A DNA stretch of 64,000 nt from Aphrophora alni. Lineage: Eukaryota > Arthropoda > Insecta > Hemiptera > Aphrophoridae. The notes under the pieces were generated by a model. It was not told the origin of the DNA, did not search any database, and worked only from the letters and a program-made list of their open reading frames with translations. Below are positions 53,801-62,300 of the stretch, one piece after another; the stretch's first letter is position 1; each line of letters starts with the position of its first letter. The stretch is from the NCBI GenBank assembly GCA_963513935.1, contig OY740774.1:83476890-83540889 (forward strand). The letters run 5' to 3'. Position numbers and translations under genes: made by a program.

Positions 53801-56800
53801 TCAAAACATACACACACTTGAAGTTAAAACAGTAAAAACCATCTTTAAAAAAAGTCCTAAATTAGAACCACAAACTAACAGTTATGTAAAGTAATGCTGA
53901 CAAATCCTGGATAAATATAGACACTAATGGGAACAAAGAAAAAATGAACCGCGTAAGGTCTCTGTAACCTCTTTCCGCCTTAGCATCGCACACGAATGCT
54001 TTGCTGCTCATCTTAAATGAATAAATATCACCACCTCAGATGAATGTCCAATTTACCATGAACCGAAGACAAATGGACAGGGAGCATCTCCTACATTACC
54101 AGAAACTTGACATCTACTTGAGGAGAAGAATTTAAGCCAACTCTACTGGGATGTCAAAAAGCCAGAGCTTTCTACAAACAACAACAACAACAAGAAAATA
54201 CTATAAATTGAGAAACAATTCAACCATTAAAGAATATCAATACTATTGTTTAGTAAGAGTGCCTCGTGTTATCATATAGGACACCAAAAGGCATCCTCAT
54301 GAATCGTTATGGCATATAATAAATTTTGGACACTTCAATTAGTTATAGATTGACAGTATTGAGGATGTAGTTTTCTAGTCTTGTTTTCAATTCTCAGTAC
54401 AGTACATAGTGGTAAACATGTCAGTGGTCATTATCAGTATATTTTTGTTAACCTGGCCATACATTCTCATGTCGTTTAATAGTTATTATACTTTGCATGC
54501 ATAATTAATGATTACAAATTACTTGAGGAAGTTAAATTATTAACCTAGTCTTATTATCTAATTATCTAATTATTAACCTAGTTGGTCTTATTAACCTAGT
54601 TGCCATAACAACTATGACTGTCGATAATGTAAGGGTTTTGTTAAACTCTAGCAGAACATGGCACAACAAAATATTTTCATAATTATGGGTAGACATATTT
54701 TCTTAAATAACTAACTAATAAAGACAACATTTCATTGCAGTTATGATTTTTTTCCTTCTTACACTATAACAATACTCCAAAACGTAAGACACTCAGAAAG
54801 AACTTCACATCATTCTAATAAGAGCAAGTCTCAAAAAAAAAATAATGGAAAAAATTAAACGCTGTTTTAGAACAAATATAATTTCAGAGTGTTTTCACAC
54901 TAGAATGATTAGAAACCAATTTCCATTGTTATTTTATCAATAAACGATTCTTTTGAAATCTGAAGACAAATGTTTCACTCATCAATAATAAGCGCATTTA
55001 TGTATGTTTTAACGAACAATGTTGGAAGTAAGCTAATAATATAAACCTAACAACAGCACACGGAATGGTTGGGTAAGTCAGAATTCATCTCACACAAAAT
55101 CTCTGGAACAGTCCGTGCCAATGAGTTAAATGAATATTGTTGTTGTTGTTGCTTATGACAAGCTTGAGCTATGACTCACCAGCTTTCTGGCATCCCAGTA
55201 AAATTGGTTTAGATTATCCTCTTTCGTTAGGTCAATGTCGAGTTTCTGGCAATGTACGTGACATCTCTGTCTATTCGCGTGTTTGGTTTACTGGTGATTG
55301 TACACCAATTTCCAAGTCACCAACAATATAAGGTAGTTGGTTGCAATGTTGTTCCACATAACCTCAACATTTGCAGAAGCTGCACTACTATATTAGGACA
55401 TGACGGATAGCCTCAGCTCTTATGTCATACGTCAGACCTCTGAATCATGATATAATAATTGAGACTAATTTGACATGGTCCCTAGGCCTAAAATACTCAA
55501 TGTAAAACTAATTGTATCAACTCAAGAGCATAAGGTTTAATTGTTAGTTTTTGTCAGCAACTAAATTTAAATCTTTAAAGTGGCTTAATTGTGAAGTGAA
55601 ACTTGTTTGGCCAAATTATACAACTAGAAATTTTAATTAGTAAATTATTTTCTCACATAAACGTAGTGACCAACATGTAGTCAACACACGTATAGACCAA
55701 TTTTAATCAAATTTGGTTTGTGGTTATATTTTGGCCATGTCTCAAAACTTTTTTTTCCATTTTTTTAATAACTCAAAATTTGTGGGTAGCTGCCATAAAA
55801 AAACACAAAATCATGAGTTTCTTAAAATTGGCTCTAATGATTTTGATCAAATTTTGCTCAAGGTAGCTTCTAAAAACTCAAATATGGTCGCCATCTCTAC
55901 AAAAATGATAGTCCATGATTTAACTTCAAAAACAAGCCATTGGCCTGTTATAAAATGTGTAATTTCTCAAAATTGCCTCTACTGATCTTGTTTATATTTG
56001 AGTGAAATATGAAGATTGATGACCCAAAATCGTAATCACAAGTAATCACAAGTAAACACATATTAAAATTCAGAAATAATAACCAAAAATTCAACCTTGA
56101 CAGTAATAATTAAAAGCTAGATATTAATCAAATATAATTTACACTCATGTTTATGGCACAAAAGTAGCAGGCTTAGGCCTTGAAATAGGCGATTATTATT
56201 TTTTCAAATGTTAAAAATATAGAAAAATACCCTAAAATAAAAAAAAAAAGTCTTAAAATAATTTGTTTTATCCAAAATCTTCATAAAAAATAAGGGTTCC
56301 TATAAGAAAATTTAGAGCTGACCGCCATATTGGAAAAATGGTGGGTGATATGAATTTTTTTTAATACCTCTAGTTTAAACACACAAAATTTTGGGGGTTA
56401 CATTTTAAAATGTGTTGTGTGTAACTTTATCAATAAAACAATAATCCCACCTATTTTAATCACCCTGAATGGTGACAGCCTTAAATGAAACTGAACCTTC
56501 ACTCTCACCACTGATGAGATTGGTGGTGGCTGGTCCAATTGGTTGGAAACATAAACGATCCAAATACTGTTTGTGTTGTTTCTAATGGGAAACATTATAC
56601 CATTCTTGATCTACTTTCTCAAAAAAGACCAGGCAGGTTTTTTTCTATTCCGTTTCTATGCATCCAATTTTTCGCAGACCAAGAGATGGTTCTTGTCCAT
56701 CCTGCTGCCAGAGCATTTGTAAAGTGTGCACAACTCAGAGGAGAGGATGATCCTGCTAACGTGCAGTGGTCAAACAGAAATTAATATTTGTTGATCTCCT

Positions 56801-57882
56801 TGCAAGTTCTGTAACCTCAGTGTAAAGACTTGATATCTTTTCATATGGTTTTCCATTCAAATTTTCTTTCATTCTGTGGTAGAAGGACATTATTTAATTA
56901 TTGCTTTTTTAGTTGTTTAATCTTTCCATCTTTTAATTAAGTCTTGGAGGTTTCTGTTTTAAGAACATCCGATTACTTTTTATATTTTAATTTAATTAAT
57001 TGATATGCATAATCAAATTACATGAAAGTTGAGTGTAACTGAAAATAAATAATAATTTATTTAATATTTTTATAAATCTATGAAACTCTAAAAGATTTTA
57101 ATTCATATATATATATACTGGGTGTTTTTCATTAAACCCGGTTCTTGATTTATTAAAAAATTAAAAGAAACATAAATGTGTGGTTTGTGAGAAATGTTAA
57201 TACACCCAAGGGGAACTGTTTTTGTGGAATCTAAGTAACACTCCCATTCTCACCTCATTAACCCCAAATGCAATGGAACCCCCAACTTAAATTTCAAATG
57301 AATCCTACCCCTTGTGACACCTTTAATTAAATGGTTTAAAAAATTTTTTTTCTTTGAAAAAGTAATCAAATTGTATAATCGATTCTCAAAAATTACACGA
57401 TCTTTATACTTACACATATTTGCTACTGTGATGGTGTTTGCTCAAGTTCTTTATGTTAGGTAAAAACAAATTTTTAGGGTAAAGAGTTTAGTTCAAATAT
57501 ATAAAGTTTTATTAATTATTAGCAATGCAGAATGGACCTATAATGTGAATTAACAAACATTTTTATTTTCTGGTTGTAACATTATACTTACCACATTTTT
57601 GTATATTTTTCAAAAATTTCACAGTAAATTTTCTTAAGATGTTTCTACAGTAATCTTTTAAGCATCTGCCTTTTTATTAATTCTTATCTATTTTCAGATG
57701 ATATTTTGGAATATTTTAAAATAAGGAGGGCGCACATAAGCTGTTATGGAATCTTAAATGTTATGAACTATCATTACTAATATTAAATACTAACAGTTAA
57801 AATTTAACTGTTCTTCTCTCATAAATTGTTTTTAGTAGTTTTCTGGTAAATAAAGATGCAAGTTTAAAAAAACAAAACACCC

Positions 57883-57928
<46 letters not shown>

Positions 57929-59311
57929 TTTATATTTTATATTTTACTATAAACATAAAAAGTAATAACCAAGGAAGTTAAAAAAACACATAATAAAGAA
58001 GTGACGATTTTTTTATGTTTTAGTTATGTAAAAGCTTCTTCCAAGAAGATTTTACAAAACGGTTAAAATTTTATTTTTTGTATAATTGTTCGTTATGCTT
58101 TGCTAACGCGATTATGCTTAATACTTTGAAAAATAGACTGTATTTCTCATCAAATACATCCATGTCCATGCCTTGCAAAAAAAAAAGAAATGTTTACTTT
58201 TATTGTCGTAGTTACAAAAACCTTACTAACAAATTTCATAATGTTTGGCCATTAACTGTGTAACAAACATACTAAGAATCATACATACAAAATGCCAAAC
58301 GATCTAGATAACACAAAATATGAACAAACAAAACCAAATATTTACTTTGTTTTTTTAATGTATGATGATTTTGTGAGCATCCCATTAGAAAAGACTTGCC
58401 TCTGTTATAAACAATTCCTTCAATAAAAGTATTGCTGGAAAATTACCATTGATTTGTAAGTGAATAAAAATAGACCTTACAATATGGAAAGCAGCCAGAA
58501 ACAACAACACTTTGTTGTCTGAATTGAGAATGAAGTCAATTGGAACTTTTGTCTTGATAGGGAAAAAGTCCGTAAAGATAATAAGGCAATGCTAGATTCT
58601 AACACTCCTTTTGTAAAAGAAATGTATTAGTTTATATATATAGATAGATTTTTTTTTTTTAATGGCGTTTTCAAAATATTGATAATATTAAATACACTTT
58701 ATAGAAGGACAGAAGTTAAATTTAATTACATTATATATAAACTGTGCAAAAACATCACACAAATTTCTTCTTTAATTCATTTCCCTAAACCATTAAAAAA
58801 AACAACTAAAATTATTCTCATCTAAAATGACAGTTCAGTCAATGTCAGTCAAAAAGTCAAAATGACAATGAACACACAGTCGTTGAAAAATTATTTATAT
58901 ACTTAAATTGAGCATGAATTTCTTGCATGTGTGCAATAAACACGTTCTCAACGTAAATCTTGTTTGATCAAAATAAACTTTTTGATGACAATAAAGGTTC
59001 ATATTTGTTTTTGACAATTATTTATGAACTGTTACTTTTTTATTTGGGATTTTACACACAGGCATTGGTTATTAATTCACATTTTACAAAAATTTGATCA
59101 AAATTGGTAGTATTGATTTTGAGAAATTAAGCCTTTTATAACAGCTTCATGCTGATTTTTTGTTTTACTTACAATTCATGAATCAGCATTTTTGAGAGAT
59201 AGCAACCAAATACATTTCATTTGAGTCCCTAGAGTATAAATCTGAGCAAAATTATTATCAAAATCATTAGAACTGATTTTTTTTTTATAACAGCTACCCC
59301 CAAATTATGAT

Positions 59312-59363
<52 letters not shown>

Positions 59364-62300
59364 AAAAACCTTCTCAAGATATTTATATACCAAGTTAGAT
59401 TAAAATCTGTTCACATCTTTGGGCTATGATACTGTATAGTAGACAACATCATTTTAAAAACCACTCATCCAACTCAGAAGAGCTCAAAATGAGCCCCAAA
59501 GATAAAAACGTTTTGTGCTGGTAGAAAAAGTTTTAAACCAGCACAAAACGTTTTCTATACTACATATGCTGGGAGTTTCAAAAGTAAGTGTCAATTAAAA
59601 ATGAAATACTTTTGGTTCAATCTCAAAAAAAATCCCTCAATGAAGGGATATTCGGGATTTAATAATCAGCTGTTTAAAAATAAAAGAATAAGTATTGCAT
59701 TGTTACCATTGCAAGGAGTTTGATTGAAGTTACTGTATATACTCTCTATACACGTAAAAAGTGTGACTTGAGATTAAAATTAAATTAACACACTAGTTAT
59801 TTATTGTTGTATGTTTTTTATTATGGTATTACCAACAAAAACACACATTGGACTAATTCAGAGCTATTATAAATGTGGCAGAAAATTTACAACAGTATTA
59901 AAACATTTTCCTACCTGCTATGGCTTGAGGAACAGCCGGTGTGGATAAAACTAACTATAGAAAACTTGTGCAGAAGTTTGAAACCACTGGTTCTGTCAAA
60001 GATAAACAATAATCAGGAAGACCTTCATTAGTTAAAGACAATATTGTAGTGGCTGGTCTTACATAAAAAATAAAAATAAATCGTTAATAACACTCAGTGT
60101 GGTGAAAGCAGTATTAACAAAATCTTAATTTGAGTAACACAACCGTATGGTATATTCTTAAAAGCTAATTGAAAATGTACCCCTTAAAACATTTTAAATG
60201 AAGTTCAAATTGAAAGATATTGATAAGCCTAAGAGACTTGATATTATCAATGGCCCAAATTTCATTAGATGAAGGATGGCTTGGAAACATCTTTTGTACC
60301 GATAAAGCACACTTTCATCTGAATGGCTGTTTAAACACTCACAATATGCCGTATATGCTCCAACCCTCTGAAAATAGCTGAACAATGATTACATGAGTAA
60401 AGAACTTCAAAATGGAGTTTACTCAATCACAGGGAAACAGTACCTAGATATATTCCGTAATAACATGATACCAGAACTCCAAGCCCATGGTCTTGAGAAC
60501 ATAATACATGCATGATGAAGCACCTCCAAGCAGGTACAATCAGGATAAAACGTTTTTAACACAATATATTGGAAACTGTGTAATTGGAAGACAGAGTGCA
60601 GTATCTTACTCCAACATCTTCTGACTTGAACCCTATGGACTTCTGGCTCTGACTCTATCTGAAGGACAGAGTTTATCTCTTAAAACCAACAACCGTTCAA
60701 GAACTGAAGGCATCAATTGTTCAAGAAGTAGCAGCAATAAGTATTGATAACTTGGTTGATACCGCACACGCTGTGCAGGAAAGGTTGATACTTATCCAGA
60801 AACAACATGACGGCCATATCGAACACTAAGGTTACAAATGTCAAATAGGGCATGATTTTGTTACAATTTGACTAAGGGTATCAAATCACACTTTTTGTAA
60901 ATAGTATATATAGAGTCAAATTGTATAATTATCAAAAAATAAATTATCTGAAGTAAATTAAAATTATTGTTGCTTACTTTTGAAAGACCTAGTATATGAG
61001 AAAGTAAAAGCACAATTCAAAATTGATCAAAAAAAACAGTAACCCAAGTAGATAGGGATGAGACAACAAAACTAAACATAGGCCTTATTACTGAGGGTAG
61101 GTTTAGAGATATTTGTTAATTTAAGTTAAAAGTAAGCTTTTAAAGGGGATTTATTAATCTATAAAAATCTTAATTTTTATCTACATAAAAAAAAGAACAT
61201 TTTCTTTCTCAAAAACCATAAATGAAACAAAAGGAGCCAGACTTAGTACATATAAACATATTAGATAAGTGTAGAATATATGATGGTCATTTATTAAGTA
61301 AGAACCATTTCCACAAAGTACCCTTGAAAGCTACAGATCAGAGTAGTTTCAAGGTTAGGCACTCTCTATCATTACTTATGTGTTTCAAGTCTCTGGCTGT
61401 ATTAGTTCTTTGTTCATGTATGAAGACAAGTGTGCTCTATGATTAGTGCAATATTTATTCGTCTTGCTAAAATTCATCAACAACTTTTCAAGTGTTTGGG
61501 GATGGAGTTTTGAAGAAGGGATATGTAATTCAATGATGTAGACTGTTTAATGATGTAAACACAATATTCACAAACAGGCAACTGTCATCACTGAAGACCT
61601 GTCAATAAAGTCGTTAAGCAGAAAACAGGTGCTTCAATATTGATGAATGCAAGAGTTCTTCCCTCAACTTTCAAAAGCTTTAATTTACAACATTGCTTCT
61701 TTTATATAAGAAGATTTTTTTTATGGCAGGTGGTTTCCAAGAATGTTTATAGAGGATTAAAAAAGAAGAAGCAATTGGCGCTGGTTTTTGTTTTCTGGAG
61801 CACTATAACCTAAATGATGACATTTTAGTGGTATATTTTTTTATGAAGGGATCAACAAATTTATGTCACGTCACAACAAGTCCATAGAGATTACATAAAA
61901 AGATTTTTTAATAGTTTAGTTTGTATAGTCAGTTAAAATTTTGTTCATTATTTAAGTATCCTGTGATTTAAAATGGTTCTTACTAAAAACATTACTTGTT
62001 ATATAAAATAAATATGTTTAATACTTTGATATTGTTTTCGCAGCTTTGGAGATGATGGGTCCTCGGTATCGTACTTTTGCAGGAATGGTAATCTGTATGT
62101 TTTTTGCCTTGGCTATGTCTCTCCTTGCCTTACTTGGATATATATTAAGAAATTGGTACACACTGTCACTAGCTACATCTGTGCCTCTACTACTATTGTT
62201 CAGGTAATATTTTTAAGTTATTTAGAGATATAAATGTACTCTTAATGTGAAACCTAAGGGGCTCACTTATAGTGAGTATGGGTGTGGAAAACCTGAAGAG

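Noticed and set aside
55137..55331. Open frame starting MLLLLLMTSL
   Set aside because: It is the (GTT)n tail and the antisense of a LINE 3' end.
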